DNA of 64,000 nucleotides from Clostridium prolinivorans (GCF_004011155.1 NZ_RJWG01000003.1:62001-126000), one strand, 5' to 3'; shown: positions 17,238-27,209, counted from the first letter of the stretch. Translations and numbers: made by a program. The notes: generated from the sequence alone by a model not told the origin.

Positions 17238-17951
17238 TTAATTAGATAAACTTGTTTTTTCTAATATTTTATATATTTGCTTAATAGGTAAAAATGCTAA
17301 TACTATTATACATAGAATACCTTCAGGACCTATATAACTTAGGTTGTACCAAAAAGAGTAAGCTGCAGCAGATTGTCCAGGTTCAGCATAGCTTCCATAA
17401 AAGATAATACCAGATATAAAGTGAAACAAAAATCTAATAAATAATGCTAAAATAACCCCTAAAATAGTTTGAATTTTATTTTTATCTTTAAAATATCCTG
17501 CAATTCCAAGAGCAGAAAAAGCTAAAGGATAATCAAAAAGTACCTGAATAGGGTGCATTATATATGGACCAAGTAAAAAGTCTAATATGCCAAAAAGTAA
17601 ACCTGTTAAAATACCAATTTCAGGACCATAAAATAATGCAATTAAAAAAATAGGCACCATACTTCCTAGAGAAACGCTTCCTCCATTTGGCATTTGATAA
17701 AATTTAATCATTTTTAAAACTGTACCTAAAGCAAGGGCCACACCTATATGAGTAATAATTTTTGTATTAAGTTTAACTTTTCTTAATTTAATAAAAAGGA
17801 AACTTAAAAGTACAATAGCAATCAAAGAAAAAATAGCTAATGGATGTTTTGGAGCATCTGCAAAGCCTTCTTTAATACTTTTTAGATCTATACCTTTAAA
17901 ATTTAAGGTAAAGCCTTTAAAAAAAACTGATAATAAAATATTGTTTAACAT
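17238..17951 (-). CDS. thiT: ThiT, thiamine-specific ECF transporter S component
   Basis: This 237-residue membrane protein has about six hydrophobic spans and binds thiamine for an energy-coupling-factor transporter whose shared module is encoded elsewhere. ThiT-like features include KMIKFYQMPNGGSVSLGSMVP, which holds ligand-binding residues, and the C-terminal SYAEPGQSAAAYSFWYNLSYIGPEG. The ATG at 17951 has GGAGGGA upstream; a longer reading back to 18005 would translate the riboswitch terminator and is rejected. The TPP riboswitch upstream independently supports thiamine as substrate. Confidence 0.95.
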   Translation of the reverse strand: MLNNILLSVFFKGFTLNFKGIDLKSIKEGFADAPKHPLAIFSLIAIVLLSFLFIKLRKVKLNTKIITHIGVALALGTVLKMIKFYQMPNGGSVSLGSMVPIFLIALFYGPEIGILTGLLFGILDFLLGPYIMHPIQVLFDYPLAFSALGIAGYFKDKNKIQTILGVILALFIRFLFHFISGIIFYGSYAEPGQSAAAYSFWYNLSYIGPEGILCIIVLAFLPIKQIYKILEKTSLSN

Positions 17952-17983
17952 AAAATCCCTCCATCTTAATTGTGCTAAGAGGT

Positions 17984-18020
17984 AAAAAAACCGCATTCCT
18001 AGCATTGGAATACGGTTTTA
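17984..18020 (-). terminator. Riboswitch-controlled terminator of thiT
   Basis: Read on the minus strand, AAAACCGTATTCC pairs with GGAATGCGGTTTT and a T-run follows. It lies between the TPP aptamer and the thiT start, so it is probably the expression platform. Confidence 0.85.
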
Positions 18021-18029
18021 ATCTTCTCA

Positions 18030-18116
18030 AAATCGCTTTCCTACGCTGGTATTATCCAGATCAGGTATAAGGGTTAATGAAATAATTCATTTCTCAGCCA
18101 ATAGGCACCCCTAGCA
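18030..18116 (-). promoter_or_regulatory. TPP riboswitch (THI element)
   Basis: The minus strand carries the conserved aptamer pieces in order: GGGGTGCC, GGCTGAGA, then ACCTGATCTGGATAATACC and AGCGTAGGAAAG. These are the hallmark helices that bind the pyrimidine and pyrophosphate ends of TPP. With the terminator downstream, TPP should switch thiT off. Confidence 0.96.
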
Positions 18117-18172
18117 CAAATATTTAATTTATAATTATTATATTAAAATTTAAAAAAAATTACAACCTAAAA

Positions 18173-18352
18173 TTAAAATAATATATTTGGCATTTTATGA
18201 TTTGACATATTAATAGTATTTATTGATACATTTATTTTACTTCCAGGTTTAATATTATAAGGCACATGAGATAAACCTATACAGGCATTAGTACCATCTT
18301 CTAAAGCTATATAAGCTTCTGAAGTATATATATCTATAACAACAGCGTGCAT
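18173..18352 (-). CDS. Small protein, 59 residues, unknown
   Basis: A short gene on the minus strand with start ATG at 18352 and stop at 18173-18175. AGGAAGGA lies eleven bases before the ATG. The product begins MHAVVIDIYTSEAYIALEDG and reads like a small beta-barrel: VVIDIYTSEAYIALEDGT, then IGLSHVPYNIKPGSKINVSI. This is reminiscent of DUF3006/OB-like mini-domains (a two-strand hairpin ending in EDG, then a 'PGSKI' turn), but I cannot assign it. It starts three bases after the stop of the next small gene upstream, so the two form an operon. Confidence 0.7.
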   Translation of the reverse strand: MHAVVIDIYTSEAYIALEDGTNACIGLSHVPYNIKPGSKINVSINTINMSNHKMPNILF

Positions 18353-18355
18353 TAA

Positions 18356-18511
18356 CTAATCTTCCTTCCTGTTTTTTATAGTTTTATCTATGTCATGGCC
18401 ATTAGTTAAATTATATTTAGTAAAATCTATTCCTTCACCAACAGGTCCTTTACGTTTATGTGCCATAGGAATTTTACCTACAATTCCTTTTGAGCTTTTT
18501 CCAGTACTCAT
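18356..18511 (-). CDS. Small basic protein, 51 residues, unknown
   Basis: Start ATG at 18511, stop TAG at 18356-18358, with AGGAG eight to nine bases before the ATG. The product is polar and basic, beginning MSTGKSSKGIVGKIPMAHKR and ending DKTIKNRKED; no membrane segment, signal or cysteine is present. Its stop is three bases before the start of the 59-residue gene, a layout typical of true translated pairs. I do not recognise a family. Confidence 0.68.
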   Translation of the reverse strand: MSTGKSSKGIVGKIPMAHKRKGPVGEGIDFTKYNLTNGHDIDKTIKNRKED

Positions 18512-18840
18512 ATTATCAACTCCTGTTTTTTTATTTTATGATTATATTCTTTGAACAATTAAATTATATTATTCAGTAAAATAAAAACATAAAATCAAAT
18601 AATTTTTAAATTTATAAAAAATATAAATTACTAATTAGCTGATTAAAATATTAAATATATTTTTTTACTTGTTTAAATTATATAAATTATTAAAATTTAA
18701 TAATCTGAAAATAAATTCCACTATATAATGAGCAGTATGTTTATTATTGATTTACTTCCACATACAGTGATCAATTTTGAGAAAAAATGATTTTATGGGA
18801 TAATCATATAAATTAATATAGAAGAACAGCGATTAAATTA
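18512..18840. other. Intergenic region between tiny genes and glpF
   Basis: The 453 bases from 18512 to 18964 are A/T-rich. A promoter for the small gene pair should lie at the left end, but only loose boxes are seen on the minus strand. A 20-codon frame at about 18729 has no ribosome site and is not accepted. The glp terminator occupies 18841-18881. Confidence 0.4.
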
Positions 18841-18881
18841 AAAAAAGATGAGCTCTGTTTAATACAGAAATCATCTTTTAA
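18841..18881 (-). terminator. Terminator of the glycerol operon
   Basis: On the minus strand AAAAGATGA pairs with TCATCTTTT around an inner CTGT/ACAG helix, followed by T residues. It lies about 85 bases after the glpF stop. Confidence 0.85.
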
Positions 18882-18964
18882 ATTTAATATAATATTTTTA
18901 TTAATGTATTTGGCAAAGGGTATATTTAATTATTATTTAATTAACATTTCAAATAAAATACTAA

Positions 18965-19669
18965 TTAAAATACTACATTAAATAGTAAAGCAGCACTTAT
19001 TCCCCCTAATATTGGAGCTACAACCGGAATCCATGAATAACCCCAATCAGAGTCTCCTTTACCAGCTATAGGAAGTATTGCATGAGCTATACGTGGTCCT
19101 AAATCTCTTGCAGGATTAATGGCATAACCTGTAGTTGCTCCAAGAGATGTACCAATAACCAATATTAAAAGTCCAACTCCTAAAGTTCCAAGTCCAGGAG
19201 CCATATTAACTGTTCCAAGACCTAATATTCCAAATACAAGTATAAAAGTAGCTATAAATTCTGATATAAAATTTGCACCTGTATTTTTTATAGCTGGTGC
19301 TGTACAGAATACTCCAAGTTTTATAGATTTATCTTCTGTTTCAGCCCAGTGGGGCAAATATTGAATCCAAACAATTACTGCTCCTAAAAATGCCCCTAAA
19401 AGTTGTGCAATTATATATAATGGGACTTCTTCCCAAGGAAATTTTCCTATAGATGCAAGTGCTATAGTAAGGGCAGGATTAAAGTGAGCTCCGCTTATTC
19501 CTCCAAATATCCAGGCTGGAATGGCTACTGCAATGCCCCAGGCAATAGTAATTAAAAGCCATCCTCCTCCTTGTGCTTTAGTTTTGTTTAAACATACTGC
19601 AGCAACAACACCGTTACCAAGGATTATAAGAATCATAGTACCTAATAATTCAGCAATAAAATGAGACAT
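18965..19669 (-). CDS. glpF: Glycerol uptake facilitator
   Basis: GlpF is an aquaglyceroporin that lets glycerol diffuse into the cell. The 234-residue protein has six spans and two half-helix NPA boxes: SGAHFNPALTIAL and GYAINPARDLGPR. The aspartate after the second NPAR is typical of glycerol channels rather than water channels. It is the last gene of the operon, 43 bases after glpK, with GGGGGT as ribosome site. Kinase-mediated trapping of glycerol makes the pair act as an uptake system. Confidence 0.96.
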   Translation of the reverse strand: MSHFIAELLGTMILIILGNGVVAAVCLNKTKAQGGGWLLITIAWGIAVAIPAWIFGGISGAHFNPALTIALASIGKFPWEEVPLYIIAQLLGAFLGAVIVWIQYLPHWAETEDKSIKLGVFCTAPAIKNTGANFISEFIATFILVFGILGLGTVNMAPGLGTLGVGLLILVIGTSLGATTGYAINPARDLGPRIAHAILPIAGKGDSDWGYSWIPVVAPILGGISAALLFNVVF

Positions 19670-19712
19670 TTAAAATTACCCCCAGATTAATTTTTAAAAT
19701 TTTACTAAAAAT

Positions 19713-21221
<1,509 letters not shown>

Positions 21222-21797
21222 CTATTTAATTTCCCAAAGTTCTAAAGAAGATGTTGATACAGCTACGGCACCTGAACTAAGTGCTTCTATAGCATCTTTT
21301 TTATTTTTTATAAGACCTCCTGCTATTATAGGCTGAGTAATTTTCTTTTGTAAAGAAGATATAGCCTTGTTAGCTACACCAGGAAGTACTTCTACAGCAT
21401 CTGGGGAAAACATATGAATATTTTTGATGCTTGTTTCAAAGGAAAGTGAGTCGAGCATAAATATCCTTTGAATAGTTGCCATTCCTAACTGTGAAGCGTG
21501 TTTTAATATTATACCTTTAGTAGATATAATTCCATAAGGATTAATACTTTCTTTTATAAACTCTACAGCTTTTTGATCAGATTTAAGTCCTTCAAGCATA
21601 TCAAGATGAATAAATATAATTTTATTATTTTCATTTAAAGTATTGCATATATTTTTTATATCTAAAATGTTTCCGTAAAGTACAAAAACTATTTTTGCAT
21701 TACTTTTGCATATTAAATTTAAATCTTTATCGCATCTTATAGCACCTATTACAGGATTATCTTCTAGCATTTCTCTAAAATTTTGCAAAATTAGCAT
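21222..21797 (-). CDS. glpP: Glycerol-responsive antiterminator GlpP
   Basis: GlpP is an RNA-binding TIM-barrel-like protein that, with glycerol-3-phosphate, prevents termination in glp leaders. The protein of about 190 residues has GAIRCDKDL, FIHLDMLEGL, GIISTKGIIL, and the phosphate-binding C-terminal stretch VEVLPGVANKAI and PIIAGGLIKNKKDA. The start is uncertain: GTG 21800 and ATG 21797 are almost on top of AAGGAGG, while TTG at 21788 (MQNFREML) has a longer but usable spacing. It sits inside the operon whose leader hairpin (25051-25099) is its expected target. Confidence 0.93.
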   Translation of the reverse strand: MLILQNFREMLEDNPVIGAIRCDKDLNLICKSNAKIVFVLYGNILDIKNICNTLNENNKIIFIHLDMLEGLKSDQKAVEFIKESINPYGIISTKGIILKHASQLGMATIQRIFMLDSLSFETSIKNIHMFSPDAVEVLPGVANKAISSLQKKITQPIIAGGLIKNKKDAIEALSSGAVAVSTSSLELWEIK

Positions 21798-21871
21798 CAC
21801 CTCCTTAATCCTCTTTATATATTTTATGATAACAAATTTTTACTTACAACTATTTTTATTAAAAATAAATT

Positions 21872-22243
21872 TTAACAATTTAATTTATCAACATTCTTTG
21901 TGGCTATAACATTAACGTTTGTATTTAAAATATTTTTAAATATAATATCTCCAATACGAATAGGGGCATTTACAGTAATATCTTTAAGCAATTTTATACA
22001 TTCAAAAATTTTATCTTTTGGAATATCAGTTTCTGTTTTTACAGAAACTGTAGGATAAACTCCTCCATTTACTTTGACTGTAGTAGTAACAATTCTTCTT
22101 GGATTTGTACATTCCTTTATAGCATAATTTTCTCCTATTTTACATGAATTTCCTGTTACTTTTATATTATTATTGTCGTAAATTTCAACAAGTAAATTGC
22201 AGCCCATAGGACACCCAATGCATATTAAATCTCTTTTTTCCAT
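21872..22243 (-). CDS. DUF1667 cysteine-rich protein
   Basis: This 123-residue protein of the DUF1667 family starts with CIGCPMGC and has further cysteines at the SCKIGENYAIKECTNP stretch, so a Fe-S cluster or metal site is likely. In clostridia and relatives the family always accompanies the two flavoproteins encoded upstream, and it probably forms the third subunit of an anaerobic glycerol-3-phosphate oxidising complex. This pairing is known; the electron acceptor is inferred. AAAGGAG precedes the ATG. Confidence 0.88.
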   Translation of the reverse strand: MEKRDLICIGCPMGCNLLVEIYDNNNIKVTGNSCKIGENYAIKECTNPRRIVTTTVKVNGGVYPTVSVKTETDIPKDKIFECIKLLKDITVNAPIRIGDIIFKNILNTNVNVIATKNVDKLNC

Positions 22244-22284
22244 ACAAACTACTCCTTTCAGTTCTAAATAAAGTGCATATAAAA

Positions 22285-23550
22285 TCAGTTTTTAATAGTA
22301 TTTTCTATTTTAAAAGTGATAGTTTTAACATTAGGATATTTTAAGAACATATCTTTTGTAAGTTTTATTTCTTCCATTTCTCCAGGAGTAAATATTTTTT
22401 TCTTTTTATTAATTACTTTAATTTCATCAAAATAAACAGCTACAGAAGAGTTCTTAAATACATCACTGACTCTAAATCTTACAGTAATATTATTTTCTAT
22501 TGCATTTGGAGATATAAATTGAGGAACAGTATATCTAACTCCATCTATTGCATTTAAAGGTATTTTTTTATCATTTTTAAGCAATCCTTTTATATACAAA
22601 CTGGCATTTGTTCCTGCATTATAACTTTCTAAAGTAACATTATCAACCAAATCATGTACATGTAATACATTCCCACAGGCAAATATGCCTTCAATATTTG
22701 TTTGAAGAAAATTATCTACTATAGCTCCACCTGTAACTGGAGATAAATCTACTTTAACTTTTCTTGAAAGTTCATTTTCTGGAAGAAGTCCAACAGAAAG
22801 AAGTAAAGTATCACAAGGAATATATTCTTCAGTTTCTTTTATAGGTTTTCTTTTATCATCTACCTTTGCTATTGTTACTCCAGAAAGTCTATCTTTTCCA
22901 TGTATTTTAACTATTGTATGGCTAAGTTTTAAAGGTATATTATAATCGTCAAGACATTGAACTATATTTCTCTTTAATCCGCTAGAATATGGCAGAAGTT
23001 CAAGTACAGCTTTAACATGGGCTCCTTCAAGACTCATTCTTCTTGCCATAATAAGTCCTATATCTCCAGAACCTAATATTACTACTTCTTTTCCTGGCAT
23101 ATAACCTTTTATATTTACAAATTTTTGCGCTGAACCTGCTGTCATAATTCCAGAACATCTTGTACCAGGTATAGTCAAAGCCCCACGAGGTCTTTCTCTA
23201 CATCCCATAGCAAGAATTATTGATTTTGCTTTTATTTCTAATAGACCTTCAAAGGGATTAATTGCATATACTGTTTTATCTTGTGATATATCAAACACCA
23301 TTGTATCTAATTTATAATCTATAGATAAATTTTTAACTTTATCAATAAACCTTTGAGCATACTCAGGACCTGTAAGCTCTTCTTTAAATGTATGAAGTCC
23401 AAAACCATTATGAATACATTGATTAAGTATTCCTCCAAGTTCGGCTTCTCTATCTATAATAAGAATACTTTCAATACCGTTTTCTTTTGCAGCTATTGCT
23501 GCTCCAAGGCCTGCAGGCCCTCCACCTACAATTACTAAGTCATAATTCAT
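22285..23550 (-). CDS. NAD(P)/FAD-dependent oxidoreductase of the glp operon
   Basis: This 421-residue pyridine-nucleotide-disulfide-type flavoprotein has an FAD-binding GGGPAGLGAAIAA at residues 8-20, a second Rossmann motif GSGDIGLIMARR near the middle for NAD(P), and a C-terminal FAD contact GIFACGNVLHVHDLVD. It lies between the G3P dehydrogenase-like gene and DUF1667, 37 to 42 bases from each. Probable role: passing electrons from G3P oxidation to NAD or a ferredoxin. GAGGAGG is seven bases before the ATG. Confidence 0.9.
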   Translation of the reverse strand: MNYDLVIVGGGPAGLGAAIAAKENGIESILIIDREAELGGILNQCIHNGFGLHTFKEELTGPEYAQRFIDKVKNLSIDYKLDTMVFDISQDKTVYAINPFEGLLEIKAKSIILAMGCRERPRGALTIPGTRCSGIMTAGSAQKFVNIKGYMPGKEVVILGSGDIGLIMARRMSLEGAHVKAVLELLPYSSGLKRNIVQCLDDYNIPLKLSHTIVKIHGKDRLSGVTIAKVDDKRKPIKETEEYIPCDTLLLSVGLLPENELSRKVKVDLSPVTGGAIVDNFLQTNIEGIFACGNVLHVHDLVDNVTLESYNAGTNASLYIKGLLKNDKKIPLNAIDGVRYTVPQFISPNAIENNITVRFRVSDVFKNSSVAVYFDEIKVINKKKKIFTPGEMEEIKLTKDMFLKYPNVKTITFKIENTIKN

Positions 23551-23586
23551 AGCCGTTCCTCCTCGTATAATATCTTTTATAGTCAG

Positions 23587-25023
23587 CTAAATATTTTCTT
23601 TATTTATTCCTATTAATATATTAGAATTTCTGCCAAATTTAGTAATATCAGTGATAGGAATATTAAGCTCTGTTTGCAAAAGTTCTACAATTCTTGATAT
23701 ACAAAAACCTGATTGACATCTTCCAGCACCAGCTCTAGTTCTTCTTTTAACTCCATCAAGGCTTTTAGCTCCTAAAGGTCTTTTTATGGAGTCTAGTATT
23801 TCACCTTCAGTAACATATTCACATCTGCAAACTATTCTTCCATATTCAGGCCTTTCCTTTATAATTTTCTTTTTATCTTCAAGAGATAATTCATTAAATC
23901 TAATTATTCCTTTTCGTTTTGGATTAAAATTTTTATTTACAGTTGCTTTAAGTTTATCAGCTGCTAATTGAGCTACTATTTGTCCAATTAACGGAGAACA
24001 TGTTAACCCAGGAGATTCAATACCTGCAGCATTTATAAAATTTGGTACATCTAAAGATTCGCCAATTATAAAATCATCATTATCGCTTCTTGCTCTTAAT
24101 CCGCTAAAGGAAGTTATTATACTTCCTAAAGGAATTTGTTTTATACTTAAAGAAGCCTTTTTTACTATTTCATCTAAGCCTTCTTTAGTAGTGCTTAAAT
24201 CTTCTTTATCATCTATATCTACAGCATTAGGGCCTATAAGCAGATTACCATCAACGGTAGGGGTTACTAAAACTCCTTTCCCAAGATTTGTTGGAAGCTG
24301 AAATAATGTTCTATTGGTTAAATTTCCAACATATTTATCAAATAAATTATATTCTCCTTTTCTTGGAATTATAGTAAATTTATTTTTGCTTATCATATTA
24401 TTTATTTTATCAGCATAAACTCCTGCAGCATTTATAATAATTTTGCTTTTTATAACTTCATGTTTAGTTTTAATTTCAAATTCATCATTTATCTTATTTA
24501 TAGTTAATACCTCTGAATTAAATTTAAATTCTACTCCATTCATATTAGCATTTTCTGCCATAGCAATAGTTAAATTAAAAGGACAAACTATTCCTCCTGT
24601 AGGGGCATAAAGTGCTGCAACAACTTTATCTGTTATATTAGGCTCCATTTTTCTAGCTTCGTTTCCAGTAATGATTTTTAGATTTGGTACACCGTTTTTT
24701 TCTCCTCGTTCTTTAAGTTCATAAAGTTTATACATATCTTTTTCATCAAAACAAAGTACAAGGGATCCGTTTCTTTTAAAAGGAAAATCTAATTCTTCAG
24801 CTAGTTTATCAAACATAAGATTGGCTTTGGCATTAAGCTTACCTTTAAGTGTTTCTGGAATTGCATCAAATCCAGCATGAATGATAGCACTATTTGCTTT
24901 ACTTGTGCCAGAACACACATCTTCTTCTTTTTCAATAACTAATGTTTTTAGATTAAACTTTGAAAGTTCTCTTGCTATTGAGCAGCCTATTACACCTGCA
25001 CCTATAATGACAACATCATACAT
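23587..25023 (-). CDS. glpA: Glycerol-3-phosphate dehydrogenase-like FAD protein
   Basis: This protein of about 478 residues oxidises glycerol-3-phosphate (GlpA/GlpD family). It has an N-terminal FAD motif IIGAGVIGCSIARE, a DAO-type core, and a C-terminal BFD-like [2Fe-2S] domain with cysteines in VCRCEYVTEGE and GAGRCQSGFC, as in anaerobic GlpA. I prefer the ATG at 25023, eight bases after GGGG; a GTG at 25032 overlaps the ribosome site. First gene of the operon behind the GlpP-type leader. Related proteins act on other 2-hydroxy acids, but the glpPKF context supports G3P. Confidence 0.92.
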   Translation of the reverse strand: MYDVVIIGAGVIGCSIARELSKFNLKTLVIEKEEDVCSGTSKANSAIIHAGFDAIPETLKGKLNAKANLMFDKLAEELDFPFKRNGSLVLCFDEKDMYKLYELKERGEKNGVPNLKIITGNEARKMEPNITDKVVAALYAPTGGIVCPFNLTIAMAENANMNGVEFKFNSEVLTINKINDEFEIKTKHEVIKSKIIINAAGVYADKINNMISKNKFTIIPRKGEYNLFDKYVGNLTNRTLFQLPTNLGKGVLVTPTVDGNLLIGPNAVDIDDKEDLSTTKEGLDEIVKKASLSIKQIPLGSIITSFSGLRARSDNDDFIIGESLDVPNFINAAGIESPGLTCSPLIGQIVAQLAADKLKATVNKNFNPKRKGIIRFNELSLEDKKKIIKERPEYGRIVCRCEYVTEGEILDSIKRPLGAKSLDGVKRRTRAGAGRCQSGFCISRIVELLQTELNIPITDITKFGRNSNILIGINKENI

Positions 25024-25050
25024 ATTATTCACCCCAACTTAATTAGTGTA

Positions 25051-25099
25051 AAAAGACAAAAAGAACCCTAGGACCACTTCACAGCGTACCTAAGGTTCT
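25051..25099 (-). terminator. Leader terminator of the glp operon (GlpP antitermination target)
   Basis: On the minus strand AGAACCTTAGG pairs with CCTAGGGTTCT (one wobble), followed by TTTTTGTCTTTTT, all before the first gene. A strong terminator in a leader, in an operon that encodes GlpP, is the arrangement known from Bacillus subtilis glp genes. Antitermination here is inferred from that. Confidence 0.85.
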
Positions 25100-25284
25100 C
25101 AAAATCTCAACCTTAAATTTTATTCTTTTATTTAATTATATACTATTTTTAATATAATTTAAAATATCAAAAGAATAGTAATATTAAATACTTATCAGAT
25201 AATCTTTAATTTTCTTTAATATTCTTAATCATTCTTTAATTTCCATAAAATATCCAAAATATTAATTTGTAAATTTATATTATA

Positions 25285-25686
25285 TTAATTTTTATTATTT
25301 TCTATAATTTTTATATAAATTTTTCTATTGCGGGGACCATCAAATTCACAGAAGTAAATTCCCTGCCAAGTTCCAAGTTTTAAACTTCCGTTTTCAATTA
25401 TTATGCTTTCTGAAGCTCCTAATAAAGAAGCTTTTATATGTGCATGAGAATTCCCTTCAAAATGTTTATGACTACTTTTTTTAGGGAATACTTCACTTAA
25501 ATCTGATAATATATCAAATACTACATTAGGATCTGTATTTTCATTTATTGTTACGGCAGCTGTTGTATGAGGAATGAATATTACAGCAATTCCATCTTTT
25601 ACATTGCTTTTTATTACTTCGTTTTTTACAATATTTGTGATATCTATGAATTCTTGAGATTTTGTTGTTCTTATTTTATGTTCCAT
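25285..25686 (-). CDS. yjbQ: YjbQ/UPF0047 family protein
   Basis: This protein of about 133 residues belongs to the YjbQ (UPF0047) family, small trimeric proteins; some have weak thiamine-phosphate synthase activity, so databases often call them secondary thiamine-phosphate synthase. Seen are the conserved IFIPHTTAAVTINEN, SHAHIKASLLG and LGTWQGIYFCEFDGPR. The ATG at 25686 is eight bases after AGGAG; an upstream GTG overlaps that site. It is monocistronic, divergent from the sugar ABC operon. Confidence 0.92.
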   Translation of the reverse strand: MEHKIRTTKSQEFIDITNIVKNEVIKSNVKDGIAVIFIPHTTAAVTINENTDPNVVFDILSDLSEVFPKKSSHKHFEGNSHAHIKASLLGASESIIIENGSLKLGTWQGIYFCEFDGPRNRKIYIKIIENNKN

Positions 25687-25743
25687 TTTTATCACTCCTA
25701 ACTTTATTAAATTATAAACATCTCATTAGAAAATTATACCATA

Positions 25744-25778
25744 AAAAATTATAATCTTTATAGAATATTATAATTTTT
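25744..25778. repeat. 12-bp inverted repeat between divergent genes
   Basis: AAAAATTATAAT and ATTATAATTTTT are exact complements separated by 11 bases, between yjbQ and the ABC operon. It could be an operator or an RNA hairpin; no partner protein can be named. Confidence 0.5.
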
Positions 25779-25820
25779 CATAGGATTTCATTGTATACCT
25801 ATACATAATTTGTTGATAAA

Positions 25821-25835
25821 ATGTAATCGTAAACA
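25821..25835 (+). promoter_or_regulatory. Catabolite-responsive element (cre), CcpA operator
   Basis: ATGTAATCGTAAACA matches the cre consensus WTGNAANCGNWNNCW at all fixed positions. It lies between a TTGATA (25813) and a TATAAT (25839-25844) upstream of the ABC binding-protein gene, a position where CcpA would repress. A local LacI-type regulator could also use it. Confidence 0.8.
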
Positions 25836-25863
25836 AAATATAATAAACAAGGGGGATTTAAGG

Positions 25864-27162
25864 ATGAAAAAAAATTTGAAGAAATTAGTTGCTATTGCAT
25901 TAACTTTAACAGCAGGAATTACTACATTCACAGGATGCAGTTCTAAAAATGCAGACAGCAATAAATCCAATAATAGTTCTTCATCAGGCACTGTAACTAT
26001 TACTTATGCAATTTGGGACAAGAATCAGGAACCAGGAATGAGAGCTATAGCTGATGCTTTTGAAGCTAAAAATCCAAATATAAAAGTTAAAGTAGAAGTA
26101 ACACCTTGGGATCAGTATTGGACAAAACTAGATGCTGCTGCATCAGGCGGAGCTATGCCAGATGTATTTTGGATGCATTCAAATAATTTTGTAAAATATG
26201 CCTCAGGAAATCAATTATTAGATTTAAGCGACAAAATCAAAAATAGTAAAGATATTAATATGGATAATTTCCCCAAAGGACTTGTAGATTTATATACATT
26301 AGATGGAAAAAATTATGCTATTCCAAAGGACTACGATACAATAGCTCTTTGGTATAACAAAACTATGTTTGATGAAAAGAAAATTCCTTATCCAGATGAA
26401 ACTTGGGATTGGAATAAGCTTTTAGAAGCAGCTCAAAAATTAACTGACTCATCTAAAGGAGTTTATGGATTTTTAGCTCCAGCAGATGCACAACAAGGAT
26501 ACTATAATTTTATTCATCAAAATGGCGGATATATAATTTCAGAAGATAAGAAAAAATCAGGATATTCTTTACCAGAATCTAAAGAAGCAATACAATGGCT
26601 TGTTGATTTAAGCCAAAAGTATAAAGTATCTCCAACTCAAGATAAGTTTGCAGATACTAGTTTTACTCAATACTTTGAGTCAGGAAAAGCTGCTATGGGA
26701 TTATTTGGTTCATGGATGGTAAGTGAATTTAAAGCAAATGATTATGTTAGACAAAATTGTGATGTAGCTGTAATTCCACATGAAAAACAAAAGGCTACTA
26801 TATACAATGGACTTGGAAATGCTGCTTATGCTAAAACTAAATATCCAGAACAAGTATGGAAGTTCTTAGAATTTTTAGGAACTAAAGAAGCTAATACAAT
26901 TCAGGCTGAAAAGGGTGCAGCAATACCAGCATTTAAAGGAACAGAACAACCTTGGATAGATTTTTCAAAAGAATTTAATTTAAAAGTTTATCCAGAAATG
27001 TTAGATTATGCTGTAATTATGGCTAATTCAAAAACAAGAAATAAATGGCAAGAATATGAAACAGATATATTAAAGAAAGTATGGATGAAAGAACTTACAG
27101 TTGAAGATGGATGTAATCAACTTGCAAAGCAGATTGATGAACTTTTAGCAACTGAAAAATAG
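25864..27162 (+). CDS. Sugar ABC transporter substrate-binding lipoprotein
   Basis: This 432-residue lipoprotein is the family 1 extracellular binding protein of a carbohydrate importer. It has a signal peptide and a lipobox FTGC, with the acylated cysteine at about residue 26, then a Ser/Asn-rich linker and a MalE-like fold (TITYAIWDKNQEPGMRAIADAFEAKNP; PDVFWMHSNN; GLFGSWMVSEF). The start at 25864 has AAGGGGGA upstream. Two permease genes follow; no ATPase gene is present, so a shared MsmK-type ATPase encoded elsewhere is expected. Alpha-galactosides are the likely substrate because of the GH36 gene downstream. Confidence 0.93.
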   Translation: MKKNLKKLVAIALTLTAGITTFTGCSSKNADSNKSNNSSSSGTVTITYAIWDKNQEPGMRAIADAFEAKNPNIKVKVEVTPWDQYWTKLDAAASGGAMPDVFWMHSNNFVKYASGNQLLDLSDKIKNSKDINMDNFPKGLVDLYTLDGKNYAIPKDYDTIALWYNKTMFDEKKIPYPDETWDWNKLLEAAQKLTDSSKGVYGFLAPADAQQGYYNFIHQNGGYIISEDKKKSGYSLPESKEAIQWLVDLSQKYKVSPTQDKFADTSFTQYFESGKAAMGLFGSWMVSEFKANDYVRQNCDVAVIPHEKQKATIYNGLGNAAYAKTKYPEQVWKFLEFLGTKEANTIQAEKGAAIPAFKGTEQPWIDFSKEFNLKVYPEMLDYAVIMANSKTRNKWQEYETDILKKVWMKELTVEDGCNQLAKQIDELLATEK

Positions 27163-27173
27163 TTTGATTAATT

Positions 27174-27209
27174 GATAGCAATTAGTAGAGGTATCTGCTG
27201 GTTGCTATC
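27174..27209 (+). other. Intercistronic hairpin between binding protein and permeases
   Basis: GATAGCA pairs with TGCTATC with an inner AGTAGA/TCTGCT helix, but there is no T-run. It may be a stabilising or partial-attenuation hairpin that keeps the binding protein in excess over the permeases, as known for malE-type operons. Confidence 0.65.

Noticed and set aside
17952-18005. Longer N-terminus of thiT (18 extra residues)
   Set aside because: These codons lie in the riboswitch terminator, and GGAGGGA fits the ATG at 17951.
18729-18791. 20-codon frame beginning MSSMFIIDLLPH
   Set aside because: No ribosome site, stops after 20 codons; possibly a remnant, but unsupported.
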